Source: Thermincola carboxydiphila (GTDB lineage: Bacteria; Bacillota; Thermincolia; Thermincolales; UBA2595). Taken from it: a DNA stretch of 64,000 nucleotides. The translations under genes were made by a program, and so were the position numbers. This document shows, one piece after another, positions 1-7,452 of this stretch. The notes under the pieces were generated by a model, which did no database searches, had not been told where the DNA came from, and saw only the letters and a program-made list of their open reading frames with translations. Position 1 is the stretch's first letter; each line of letters begins with the position of its first letter. The stretch spans positions 1-64,000 of the forward strand of contig JAENZJ010000006.1 in NCBI GenBank assembly GCA_016841325.1. The letters are read 5' to 3'.

Positions 1-1
1 G

Positions 2-991
2 AATGCAGTTGTATTTGATAAAACTGGTACCCTGACCAGGGGTGAGCCTTCAGTGACTGATGTGATACCCATTGGCACGGTATCAGAGGATGAACTGCTA
101 AGCTTTGCAGCCGGGGCTGAAAAGAATTCCGAGCATCCCCTGGGGGAAGCGATAGTAAAGGGAGCTGAGCAAAAAGGACTGACTGTCGGAACTGCAGACA
201 GTTTCAATGCAATTCCGGGGCACGGCATAGAAGCGGTTTTCGGTGGCAAGAGGATTCTCCTGGGTAACAGGAGGCTTATGAAACAGCAAAATATTATTTT
301 TGATGCCTATGCTGGCAGGGTTGCAGAACTTGAGGGATCCGGAAAGACAGTAATGTATATGGGTATTAATGGAGAGCCCGGGGGCCTGATTGCAGTGGCA
401 GATACCCTTAAGGAAAGCTCTGTGACGGCCGTCAGGCACTTGCGGGAGATGGGTATAAAAGTTGCCATGATTACGGGTGACAACAGGCGAACTGCCGAAG
501 CTGTGGCCAAGCAGGCGGGAATTGACCACGTGCTGGCTGAAGTACTGCCTGAAGATAAGGCTAACGAAGTGGCCAGGCTCCAAAAAGAAGGTATCAGGGT
601 TGCCATGGTGGGTGATGGGATCAATGATGCTCCTGCCCTGGCAAAGGCCGATGTCGGGATTGCTATCGGGAGCGGGACAGATGTGGCCAAGGAAACGGGA
701 GATATAATCCTTATAAGGGGTGACCTGCGGGATGTGGTATCGGCAATTGAAATAAGCAGGGCTACCATGAACAAGGTAAAACAAAACCTCTTCTGGGCTT
801 TTGGGTATAATTCGCTGGGTATTCCCATTGCTGCAGGATTGCTTTATCCCTTTACAGGGTGGATTGTCAGCCCGCAGCTGGCAGCCCTATTTATGGCGTT
901 AAGCTCATTTTCAGTGACTGTAAATACCTTAATGCTTAAGCGTTTTGTACCATCATCAAAGAAGGGGCGGGCGGCCCTAAAGGAAGCTTAG
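2..991 (+). CDS. copA: Cu(I)-translocating P1B-type ATPase, C-terminal part (5' truncated by window)
   Basis: Exports Cu(I) across the membrane using ATP. The frame is open from base 2, so the N-terminal metal-binding domains and first membrane segments lie outside the window. Visible in order: phosphorylation loop DKTGTLT (about residue 6), the SEHPLG motif typical of heavy-metal ATPases, MITGDN and MVGDGINDAPAL in the P/N domains, then the last two membrane helices with YNxxxIPIAAG and MALSSFSVTVNTL. The Asn/Tyr and Met/Ser-Ser residues in these helices are the Cu(I)-type signature. The following genes are a small membrane protein and a CopZ-like chaperone, which supports copper as substrate. 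The internal start used by the ORF track (53) is not the real start. Confidence 0.93.
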   Translation, partial: NAVVFDKTGTLTRGEPSVTDVIPIGTVSEDELLSFAAGAEKNSEHPLGEAIVKGAEQKGLTVGTADSFNAIPGHGIEAVFGGKRILLGNRRLMKQQNIIFDAYAGRVAELEGSGKTVMYMGINGEPGGLIAVADTLKESSVTAVRHLREMGIKVAMITGDNRRTAEAVAKQAGIDHVLAEVLPEDKANEVARLQKEGIRVAMVGDGINDAPALAKADVGIAIGSGTDVAKETGDIILIRGDLRDVVSAIEISRATMNKVKQNLFWAFGYNSLGIPIAAGLLYPFTGWIVSPQLAALFMALSSFSVTVNTLMLKRFVPSSKKGRAALKEA

Positions 992-1010
992 AAAGGAAGG
1001 GGTGGTAGCT

Positions 1011-1223
1011 GTGAGTAATGTAACAGAAAAAAAACTGGCGTTTATCAGCGCTTTTTGGTATACCGGGTTGTCATCAGCCCTGGCGCTGGGATTTTTCCTG
1101 GCAACAGGCGGGGGGAGGTATGATATGATTGCCAGATTTGGCGGAGCCATATGGGTATTTATCCTGACTATGATTATCACTATGCCGGCAATCATTCCCT
1201 TGGTCAAAAAGAAATACCAATGA
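1011..1223 (+). CDS. Small two-helix membrane protein next to copA
   Basis: About 70 residues with two hydrophobic segments (GLSSALALGFFLA and IWVFILTMIITMPAIIPLV) and a basic C-terminus KKKY. No family recognised. I place the start at GTG 1011 (SNVTEKK) because AGGAAGG lies about 10 bases upstream; the ORF track start GTG 1002 sits too close to that site. It follows the copper ATPase by about 20 bases and precedes the CopZ-like gene by about 25, so it is probably part of the copper operon, but its function is unknown. Confidence 0.7.
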   Translation: MSNVTEKKLAFISAFWYTGLSSALALGFFLATGGGRYDMIARFGGAIWVFILTMIITMPAIIPLVKKKYQ

Positions 1224-1247
1224 TAAAAAATAAAAGGGGGGTAAATA

Positions 1248-1691
1248 ATGGCTGAGTTTCTGGGGGGCTACGGTCCTTGGCTTCTGTTTGGATTGTTTAT
1301 TTTTCTGATGATGAGGCGTGGCGGGTGCTGCGGCAGTCATGGCAGCCACAGACATGATGGGCATGACAGCGCGCGTAATCACGGAGGTCATGGCTGCTGT
1401 GGCGGTCAGGAGTCACATATGGACAAAGTTAATGATAAGTCTGAGCAAGGAGGTGATAACATGTCCCACGATTGTGAAACAAATGAACAAAAGGCTTTAT
1501 TTACCGTTGAGGGGATGACCTGTGGACACTGCAAGGCAGCAGTAGAGAAAGCTGTTGCATCAGTTGACGGTGTGTCCAGAGTGGAAGTTGACCTGGGCAG
1601 AAAAGAAGCAGCTGTCACATTTAACCCGGATAAGACCGGGGAAGAAGAGCTGAAAAAAGTAATCAGAGACCAGGGTTACCAGGTTGCCTGA
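1248..1691 (+). CDS. Membrane-anchored, His-rich CopZ-like copper chaperone
   Basis: 147 residues in three parts. The N-terminus is one membrane helix (WLLFGLFIFLMM). Residues about 24-60 form a Cys/His/Gly-rich linker (GGCCGSHGSHRHDGHD and a CCGG). The C-terminal 70 residues are a heavy-metal-associated (HMA) domain with the Cu(I) site MTCGHC and a normal HMA ending. CopZ chaperones are normally soluble proteins of about 70 residues; here the domain is tethered to the membrane by a metal-binding linker. The likely role is to collect Cu(I) at the membrane and hand it to the adjacent ATPase. A good ribosome site (AAAAGGGGGG) precedes ATG 1248. A strong hairpin follows the gene. Confidence 0.82.
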   Translation: MAEFLGGYGPWLLFGLFIFLMMRRGGCCGSHGSHRHDGHDSARNHGGHGCCGGQESHMDKVNDKSEQGGDNMSHDCETNEQKALFTVEGMTCGHCKAAVEKAVASVDGVSRVEVDLGRKEAAVTFNPDKTGEEELKKVIRDQGYQVA

Positions 1692-1700
1692 GAGTTACCA

Positions 1701-1732
1701 AAACCGGCCGCTTTTGTAATTGCGGCCGGTTT
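1701..1732 (+). terminator. Hairpin terminator after the copper operon
   Basis: Perfect 11-bp stem AAACCGGCCGC / GCGGCCGGTTT with a 10-base loop, 10 bases after the stop of the CopZ-like gene. The T-run is short, so this is a hairpin-type end rather than a textbook rho-independent terminator. Confidence 0.7.
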
Positions 1733-1840
1733 GCCGATTGGAACAGTTTTTCATACTTTCATATATTATATACCAGGAAAATAAAAAGTCAGCTGGTGTA
1801 AAATTGCAGTCTGAACGGAATAAAAACGGGGTGCAAAATT

Positions 1841-2740
1841 ATGAAAGTATGGGAGGACAGGATAAAAGCGCCTGATATAAAAACTGCCGATTACAGGTAT
1901 GTCGGCGGTACCAGGAAATTTCACCTTATTGTTGAGGAAATCAGGCATAATATTTTATCAGAGGTGGCAATCAGGGGGCTGGGATATAACGGTTCTACTC
2001 CGGGACCGCTGGTCCTTGGGAAACAAGGCGAATGGATAGAAATTACGGTGGAAAACCGTTCAGACAAGCCGACCGCCCTGCATGTGCATGGTTATGCCAA
2101 GCCTAACCAAGAGGACGGGGTGCCCGATATTGAGCCTACCCCTTTAATTGAACCCGGCACATCATATTCCTACAGATTTTTTCTCTGGCAGAGTGGTACG
2201 TTCTTTTATCATTCTGCCCAGGAATTTCAGGCACATAAGGGTTTAATGGGACCCTTTGTGGTGCTGCCGGAGGATGGGCCGGCGGGGTGGCAGTCAGTCC
2301 ATGACCGGGATTATGTATTTGTCCTGCAGGAATGGGAAATACCCCAGCCTGGACTGGGGAAGGTATCCCCGGGGACGTTTAAGCCTGATAAATTTGCCAG
2401 AAATCCAAACTTTTTTACCATAAACGGCAAAGCATTTCCTGATACCTCAAACGTTTATGTGAGCTATGGCCAGCGAGTGAGACTGAGGTTCATTAATAAA
2501 TCAAATGATTCCCACTCCATGCATCTTCACGGACATGACTTCAGGGTAGTGGCGGTTGATGGCTTTCCGGCTTCCGGACAGATGCAGGATACCATCAATG
2601 TTCCCTCAGGAGTCAGAGTTGATGTGGAATTTACCGCCAATAACCCCGGCATTTGGCCGATGAACGGGACCAAGACCTTCCATGAATCAAACAATGGAGA
2701 GAGGCCAGGGGGAATGATTGCCAGGTTTAAGTATCTTTAA
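1841..2740 (+). CDS. Multicopper-oxidase-fold protein lacking type 1 copper cysteine
   Basis: 299 residues with two cupredoxin-like domains of the multicopper oxidase family. Type 2/3 copper-like motifs are visible: ALHVHG (about residue 80), FFYHSAQEFQAH (about 125) and HSMHLHGHDF (about 228). The canonical C-terminal HCH..H...M segment is replaced by WPMNGTKTFHESNN, and the protein contains no cysteine at all, so a type 1 copper centre cannot form. There is no signal peptide. It may be a non-oxidase copper-binding or structural relative. It stands alone between two hairpins, downstream of the copper operon. Confidence 0.8.
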   Translation: MKVWEDRIKAPDIKTADYRYVGGTRKFHLIVEEIRHNILSEVAIRGLGYNGSTPGPLVLGKQGEWIEITVENRSDKPTALHVHGYAKPNQEDGVPDIEPTPLIEPGTSYSYRFFLWQSGTFFYHSAQEFQAHKGLMGPFVVLPEDGPAGWQSVHDRDYVFVLQEWEIPQPGLGKVSPGTFKPDKFARNPNFFTINGKAFPDTSNVYVSYGQRVRLRFINKSNDSHSMHLHGHDFRVVAVDGFPASGQMQDTINVPSGVRVDVEFTANNPGIWPMNGTKTFHESNNGERPGGMIARFKYL

Positions 2741-2745
2741 ATATC

Positions 2746-2777
2746 AGGACCGTCCACACAAATAAGGACGGTCCTTT
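2746..2777 (+). terminator. Hairpin terminator after multicopper-oxidase-like gene
   Basis: Perfect 10-bp stem AGGACCGTCC / GGACGGTCCT with a 9-base loop and a TTT tail, just after the stop at 2740. Confidence 0.75.
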
Positions 2778-2912
2778 GGATATACTACTGTAAAGTTCAT
2801 AAAAGTTTCACAATTTCATTACAGTTGCGTCACATTTGACTGGTAATATAAAAAAATCGGTTATATCTTTAATATCAGGGACTGGATATTACCGTAACAA
2901 CGGAGGAAGAAT

Positions 2913-3515
2913 ATGACCAGAGCTGAAGTAATCAGGAAACGGTACAACAGGACTGCTGCTTTTTATGATTATATGGATACCATGATTAAAGAATCGACAA
3001 GGAAAAAAGTGATTGAAAATGCTTATGGAAAGGTTCTGGAAGCGGGAGTGGGAACAGGCAAAAACCTTAGGTATTATTCCCCTGACTGTGATGTTACCGG
3101 AATTGATTTTAGCCCAGGGATGTTAAAAAAAGCAGAGAAACGGGCAGCAGGGCTGAAAAACGTTTCACTACGGGAGATGGATGTTCAGGACCTTGATTTT
3201 CCGGATAACTACTTTGACACTGTGGTTGCTACCTGTGTATTCTGTTCGGTTCCTGATCCGGTAAAAGGGCTTCGGGAACTAAGGAGGGTCTGCAAACCTG
3301 ATGGGAAGCTGATTTTTCTTGAGCATATCAGAAGCAGCAGAAAACTTGCGGGACTTGTGATGGACATGTGTAATCCACTGGTAGTCAGGTTAATTGGGGC
3401 CAACATAAACAGGAGAACCCTTGAGAACATGGAGACTGCAGGGCTGAATTTACGCCGGGTTGACACGGTTGGGATGGAGATACTGAAACTGGTGATAGCT
3501 GAGCCGGGCAAGTAG
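2913..3515 (+). CDS. Class I SAM-dependent methyltransferase (UbiE/Methyltransf_11-like)
   Basis: 200 residues. The SAM site is visible as VLEAGVGTGKNLRYY (about residues 41-55) followed by the acidic ribose-binding residue in DVTGIDFS. Later motifs MDVQDLDFPDNYFDTVVA and LRRVCKPDGKLIFLEH match the UbiE-like class. The substrate cannot be told from sequence; closely related proteins are often annotated as phospholipid or quinone methyltransferases. ATG 2913 follows GGAGGAAG. The next gene starts 28 bases downstream, so they are probably cotranscribed. Confidence 0.85.
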   Translation: MTRAEVIRKRYNRTAAFYDYMDTMIKESTRKKVIENAYGKVLEAGVGTGKNLRYYSPDCDVTGIDFSPGMLKKAEKRAAGLKNVSLREMDVQDLDFPDNYFDTVVATCVFCSVPDPVKGLRELRRVCKPDGKLIFLEHIRSSRKLAGLVMDMCNPLVVRLIGANINRRTLENMETAGLNLRRVDTVGMEILKLVIAEPGK

Positions 3516-3542
3516 TTAAGCACAATGAAAAAACAATGAGGG

Positions 3543-3767
3543 GTGAGCCTGATGATGGGTCAATGGTTTTACGGGCCTTATGGCGGCAGCTGGCTGATGA
3601 TGGGAATAGGAATGATAGTCCACATCCTTTTCTGGGTGCTGATAATCTATGTAATTGCCAGATTATTGCGCGGGGTAAGCCTGGGGGGAAGAGGAGCACG
3701 TGATGGTGACTTTACAGTATATAAACAAGACCGTGACAGCGCTAAAGATATCTTAAAACAGCGCTAA
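3543..3767 (+). pseudogene. SHOCT-domain membrane protein with in-frame TAA inside the SHOCT motif
   Basis: The 74-residue open part has one membrane helix (IVHILFWVLIIYVIARLL) and begins a SHOCT motif, AKDILKQR. At 3765-3767 the frame meets TAA where the family has a Tyr codon. It then continues in the same frame as AKGEITRAQYHEMLQDIEE to TAG at 3825-3827, exactly completing a SHOCT domain. One base change (TAA from TAT/TAC) would explain it, so this is a nonsense-truncated gene, a read-through gene or a sequencing error. ATG 3552/3555 are alternative starts. SHOCT proteins are small and poorly characterised; the tail often carries oligomerisation or interaction roles. Confidence 0.75.
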
Positions 3768-3843
3768 GCAAAGGGAGAAATAACCAGAGCACAGTACCAC
3801 GAAATGCTGCAGGACATCGAAGAATAGTACGTAAAAACAAATA

Positions 3844-3870
3844 CTGCCTTGTTAAAAAAGGCAGCTTTAT
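3844..3870 (+). terminator. Rho-independent terminator
   Basis: Stem CTGCCTT / AAGGCAG, A-rich loop, followed by CTTTATTAT. It lies about 17 bases after the distal TAG of the SHOCT reading frame, consistent with the full-length frame being the original gene end. Confidence 0.7.
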
Positions 3871-3882
3871 TATACCTTATGC

Positions 3883-3899
3883 TACTAGCGTTTGTAGTA
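3883..3899. promoter_or_regulatory. BlaI-type operator candidate TACTA-N7-TAGTA
   Basis: TACTAGCGTTTGTAGTA. One of at least 13 copies of the same 17-bp palindrome in this window. It lies upstream of the CC-HH membrane protein, after a terminator, so it most likely controls the genes from 3946 to 5156. Confidence 0.65.
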
Positions 3900-3945
3900 G
3901 AAATGCCTGTTTTGAATCTAACTTACCTAAGAAGGAGGTGTTATC

Positions 3946-4002
3946 ATGGTTAGAAAGAGATGGATGCTGCGTGCTGTGGCACACTGCAAAGGTGGACACT
4001 GA
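3946..4002 (+). CDS. Possible 18-residue leader peptide ending in HCKGGH
   Basis: An ideal ribosome site (AAGGAGGTG) lies 8 bases before ATG 3946, which opens an 18-codon frame ending in AHCKGGH and TGA. The frame lies between the operator at 3883 and the membrane protein start at about 4070. It may be a regulatory upstream ORF. Alternatively the good ribosome site serves a longer membrane protein starting at GTG 3938, but that codon overlaps the site. No homologue is known to me. Confidence 0.35.
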   Translation: MVRKRWMLRAVAHCKGGH

Positions 4003-4069
4003 CCGGGGTCCCGGGCATGACCTTAAACTGCCCGTTTCCCTTAGCCAAAAATTAAAAGGTGGGATACAG

Positions 4070-4543
4070 GTGAGACCTATTCTTTCTCTCATTTTGCAGC
4101 CAGTCCTGATAGGTACAGGCGCTTCCCTGGGACTGCTGGGGTCATATTATTTATTGGTTGGGCTGGTACAGTCCTGGTCCCATGCAGTGGAGGTGATTAC
4201 CGGTGACCCCCTGTATGTGGCTGCAATAACTGCCGGGTTTGGCATCCAGATTGGTCTTTATATCTATATTAAAAAAGTAAATAAATTAATCCGCAGTGGA
4301 AAGATGGCAGCACTGACAGCTTCCGGGACAGGGGCATCCTCTATATCCATGCTGGCATGCTGCCTGCACCACCTGGGTGATATACTGCCACTTATCGGCC
4401 TCTCAGGGGCAGCTCTGTTCTTTGAGAATTACAGATATCCTCTGATGATCGGAGGAATTATGATGAATATTTTGAGCATCACTCTGATGCTGCGTTTAAT
4501 CAATATGAACAGCCTCTGGCCCAGGTACATTTTTGCAAAATAA
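4070..4543 (+). CDS. Four-helix membrane protein with CCxHH motif, putative metal transporter
   Basis: About 157 residues when started at GTG 4070 (RPILSLILQ), which follows AAAGGTGGGATACAG. The ORF track start at 3938 adds a charged, non-conserved-looking N-terminus. Hydrophobic segments: residues about 3-33, 45-66, 83-110 and 118-145. The third contains MLACCLHHLGDILPLIGLSG; adjacent Cys and His residues in a helix recall mercury/copper membrane carriers such as MerT, but I cannot assign the family. It lies next to a lipoprotein and after the copper genes, so metal uptake or sensing is a reasonable guess only. Confidence 0.65.
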   Translation: MRPILSLILQPVLIGTGASLGLLGSYYLLVGLVQSWSHAVEVITGDPLYVAAITAGFGIQIGLYIYIKKVNKLIRSGKMAALTASGTGASSISMLACCLHHLGDILPLIGLSGAALFFENYRYPLMIGGIMMNILSITLMLRLINMNSLWPRYIFAK

Positions 4544-4571
4544 ACTGTTCAACTTTTGGAGGAGATATCAT

Positions 4572-5156
4572 ATGAAAAACAAGTATACCATATTTGCAGC
4601 CCTGGTCATTATGTTAGGGCTGGTTTTTACGGGGTGTTCTCCGGCTACCGGTGATAGTGGGGAGGGCACAGGTGCAGCAGGCGGGGATAAAACAGTCCAG
4701 GGAGATGTTGGAGCAAGTGAGGACACAGGAAGCACCGGAGCTACAGGAAGCGCCGGTGGTACTCGGTCAGGGGACGGGCGGGATGTACGTACTGACCGGG
4801 GCGAAGGAGGAGTACAGGTAACCGCTGCATTGTTGTCACCGGAGTACCTGCGCGAAGCAGACACCGGTAATTATGACCCGGAAAAAAATATTGTAATTGA
4901 AATTAGCATGGGCACACATATGGGGGACCTTAGGGAATACCCTATCATGCAGAATGCCGAGCTAACTGTAAATGCTGCATCAATTAAACCGATAAAGTGG
5001 GAAGTTATAAATGATGACAGCCATCACCTGAGCGGTTGGCTTGTTTTTGAGGTAAACGACGAAAAAACTGCCAATAGCGGAGAATTACATTTAAATCTGA
5101 AAGACTTGCGGGGAGTGCCTGAAAGGGGCTTTTCCTGGGAAGATATTAATTATTAG
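4572..5156 (+). CDS. Lipoprotein with Gly/Thr-rich linker, function unknown
   Basis: 194 residues from ATG 4572, which follows GGAGGAGATATCAT; the ORF track start at 4533 overlaps the preceding gene. A lipoprotein signal peptide ends in the lipobox FTGC (about residue 20). Residues about 22-85 are a low-complexity Gly/Thr/Ser/Ala/Asp linker, a typical cell-wall spacer. The C-terminal domain (about 90-194) has no family I recognise; it contains GTHMGDLREYP and NDDSHHLSGW, so a metal-binding role is possible. It is probably exposed outside the membrane and cotranscribed with the preceding membrane protein. Confidence 0.7.
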   Translation: MKNKYTIFAALVIMLGLVFTGCSPATGDSGEGTGAAGGDKTVQGDVGASEDTGSTGATGSAGGTRSGDGRDVRTDRGEGGVQVTAALLSPEYLREADTGNYDPEKNIVIEISMGTHMGDLREYPIMQNAELTVNAASIKPIKWEVINDDSHHLSGWLVFEVNDEKTANSGELHLNLKDLRGVPERGFSWEDINY

Positions 5157-5217
5157 CAGAGGAAGTCCTGGTTATAATTAACAGTCATTACTATTATATT
5201 CCTTCTTGCGCAAATGA

Positions 5218-5234
5218 TACTACTTATGGTAGTA
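5218..5234. promoter_or_regulatory. BlaI-type operator candidate TACTA-N7-TAGTA
   Basis: TACTACTTATGGTAGTA, a palindrome with 6-bp half-sites TACTAC / GTAGTA. It lies about 30 bases before the start of the substrate-binding lipoprotein gene. Confidence 0.7.
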
Positions 5235-5264
5235 TTAGCGCAGAGGTGATGAACGCTGAAGCCG

Positions 5265-6329
5265 GTGACACTAAAAGTTAAACGAATTCTTATGGTATTA
5301 GTTCTGGCCCTGGTGACCCTCTTTATTTCCTCATGCAGTCAGGACAGGTCGTCAAATGCAGTATATATAACCCAGATATCTAACCCGGAGACACTTTTGA
5401 CGAAATTTAAGAACAGAGAAATTGACGGTTTCCTTTTGTGGGAGCCTTACCCCCAGGAGGCTGTGCTGGGTAAGTACGGCACGATGCTAAAGACATCTTC
5501 TGAGATATGGCCCAACCATCCTGACTGTGTTGTGGCAGTTTCTAATAAACGAACGGACGAGAAACTGCTCCGGGCAGTTATGTGGGCCCATATCAAGTCC
5601 ACCAGGTTTATTACTGACCCTGTAAATAAGGATAAGGTGCTGGAATATGCTGCAGACTTTGCACAAAAGAATCCCGAGATAATTAAGGCATCCCTCACTA
5701 ACATCAAATTTGAGGAATTTCCTGATGAAGCGGAGTTCAGAAACTACTATACTGAACTTACCAAAAGCCCTATTCTTACAAGGAACATAACTGATCTGGG
5801 CTATGATTCTGATGAGGAGTTTTTTGCCGACTTCCTAGACCGCAAAATTTACGAATATGTGCGGGATAAACTGCAGGAAGACCCGGAATGGAGACCTGAC
5901 CCGGTGCCCGGAGACAGAAAGGTCAGATTTGCGCGTATTGTACCGGGGATATTTAACCTGGCCAGCTATATTGCTGAAAAAGAAGGCATTTATGAGGAAG
6001 CAGGCCTGATACCGGGCAAAAACCTTGAAATCCAGGAATATTTTCATGGTATTGCAATAATGCAGAAATTCAAGACCAATGAGCTGGATATAGCCTATGT
6101 GGGAGTAGCCCCGGCCACTCTCAAGAGAATAAATGATGATATCGATATCAGGGTCATTGGTGGGGTTGAAGGCCAGGATTCAGGTCTGGTGGTCAGGAAT
6201 GACACGGACATCAACAAGGTGTCTGACCTGGCAGGCAAAACCATTGCTGTTCCGGCAATAGGAAATGTGCAGTACGTACTTCTGGAAAAGGCACTCCGTG
6301 AGGGAGGGCTTGAACCTGTTGTGCAGTAA
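5265..6329 (+). CDS. Circularly permuted NMT1/SsuA-type substrate-binding lipoprotein
   Basis: 354 residues with a lipoprotein signal (lipobox ISSC, about residue 24). The domain order is reversed relative to the NitT/SsuA/TauA family. Residues about 35-200 look like the family's C-terminal lobe (EIDGFLLWEPYPQEA, SSEIWPNHPDCVVAVS, long helical tail). Residues about 220-350 look like the N-terminal lobe (IAEKEGIYEEAGL, LDIAYVGVAPATL, SGLVVRNDTDI, LAGKTIAVPAIGNVQ) and end at the inter-lobe hinge. Length equals one binding protein, so this is a permutant rather than a fusion of two. No permease or ATPase gene is adjacent. It precedes two radical SAM genes and has an operator upstream. Confidence 0.8.
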   Translation: MTLKVKRILMVLVLALVTLFISSCSQDRSSNAVYITQISNPETLLTKFKNREIDGFLLWEPYPQEAVLGKYGTMLKTSSEIWPNHPDCVVAVSNKRTDEKLLRAVMWAHIKSTRFITDPVNKDKVLEYAADFAQKNPEIIKASLTNIKFEEFPDEAEFRNYYTELTKSPILTRNITDLGYDSDEEFFADFLDRKIYEYVRDKLQEDPEWRPDPVPGDRKVRFARIVPGIFNLASYIAEKEGIYEEAGLIPGKNLEIQEYFHGIAIMQKFKTNELDIAYVGVAPATLKRINDDIDIRVIGGVEGQDSGLVVRNDTDINKVSDLAGKTIAVPAIGNVQYVLLEKALREGGLEPVVQ

Positions 6330-6362
6330 AACAATATTCACAGAATCAGGGGGAAATTAGGA

Positions 6363-7439
6363 ATGAACCTGTTAAAACTTAAAGCAGAACTCTTATGTAA
6401 GGGAATAAGGCTCTCCGATGATATGAAGCCAAGCGGTTACAGAGCCAGTAAAAGGGCTTCACTGTCGGAAGGCCGCTGTTTCAACCTGTTTTATAACGGC
6501 CGTAAAATACCTGTTAATGCTGCCGTTCATGAGGATTTTGTGAAAAACTCTCCATTTGAATATGACCATGAGCAAAAGCAGCTTCTAAGGGATGGGAATC
6601 CGGTAATTGAGGCACATATAATTGAGGACCCTGAATGGCTACTGGATGAACTGCCTGATGGGACAAAAATGTCTGATTTGTTTCAGCTCCATGCCTCCAA
6701 CGCTATTGCCACCTCCCTGGTGAACTACTGCCATTTTAAAGACGGAGGCAATGGCTGTAAATATTGTGCCCTGGATTCAGCGGAAGGTGTGGTCAGAAAA
6801 GAACCTGCCCAGATTGCTGCCGCAGTTAAACACCTTGAGGATAAAGGCCTTAACTTTATGGAACTGAACCTTAATGCCGGAACCCTGCCCGGACTTGACA
6901 GGAGCGCCAATCTGTACCTGGAGGTAATCAGGGAGGTGCGCAGGGTCAGCAGTATTCCCATTGCAGCCCAGATCTGTCCTCCCCAGGAATTTAAGTACAT
7001 AGATATGCTGAAGGATGCAGGACTGACAACCATAAGTTTTAATCTGGAGATATTTGACGAGGAAAGCAGACAAAAAATATGTCCCGGCAAGTCAAAAGTG
7101 ACTGTCAGCCACTATCTTGGGGCCTTAAAGTACGCCACCGGTGTCTTTGGCAGAGGTCAGGTTTCATCATGGCTGATTGCCGGCCTGGAACCAAAAGAAC
7201 GTACCATAGCCGGCGTAAGGGCAGTTGCCGAAACGGGGGCCATTCCCTTTGTAACTGTTTTCCGGCCGCTGATTGGTACAGAACTTGCCGGTATGCTTCC
7301 TCCTGCGGTTGATGATGTAATAGAAATATTTGAGGCAGTTGGACAGGCGGTGAGCGAAAACAGAGTGAATCCACAGGAATCACGATGTGGCTGTGTTAAC
7401 TGCAACTGCTGTTCTGCCCTCTTTGAATCAATTGAATAA
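6363..7439 (+). CDS. Radical SAM protein with CX8CX2C cluster motif
   Basis: 358 residues. The presumed radical SAM cluster site is NYCHFKDGGNGCKYCALDS, with an 8-residue first gap instead of the usual CxxxCxxC. It is followed by a TIM-barrel-like pattern (NLNAGTLPG, ISFNLEIFDEESRQKICPG). The C-terminus has an extra Cys cluster CGCVNCNCC that could hold another Fe-S cluster. It resembles MSMEG_0568-type radical SAM proteins from memory, but I cannot confirm this. The reaction is unknown. ATG 6363 follows an AGGGGGAAATTAGG site; 33 bases separate it from the binding-protein gene. Confidence 0.75.
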   Translation: MNLLKLKAELLCKGIRLSDDMKPSGYRASKRASLSEGRCFNLFYNGRKIPVNAAVHEDFVKNSPFEYDHEQKQLLRDGNPVIEAHIIEDPEWLLDELPDGTKMSDLFQLHASNAIATSLVNYCHFKDGGNGCKYCALDSAEGVVRKEPAQIAAAVKHLEDKGLNFMELNLNAGTLPGLDRSANLYLEVIREVRRVSSIPIAAQICPPQEFKYIDMLKDAGLTTISFNLEIFDEESRQKICPGKSKVTVSHYLGALKYATGVFGRGQVSSWLIAGLEPKERTIAGVRAVAETGAIPFVTVFRPLIGTELAGMLPPAVDDVIEIFEAVGQAVSENRVNPQESRCGCVNCNCCSALFESIE

Positions 7440-7452
7440 AAGGAGTATGGCT

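Noticed and set aside
98-784. Long minus-strand ORF opposite copA
   Set aside because: Shadow of the ATPase frame; no ribosome site, no recognisable domain.
2778-2795. Additional operator copy near TACTACTGTAAAG
   Set aside because: Only one half-site; no TAGTA at the right spacing.
4572-5156. P19/Tp34-type iron-binding lipoprotein
   Set aside because: Considered because of the DUF2318-ABC cluster, but the sequence lacks the P19 pattern I recall.
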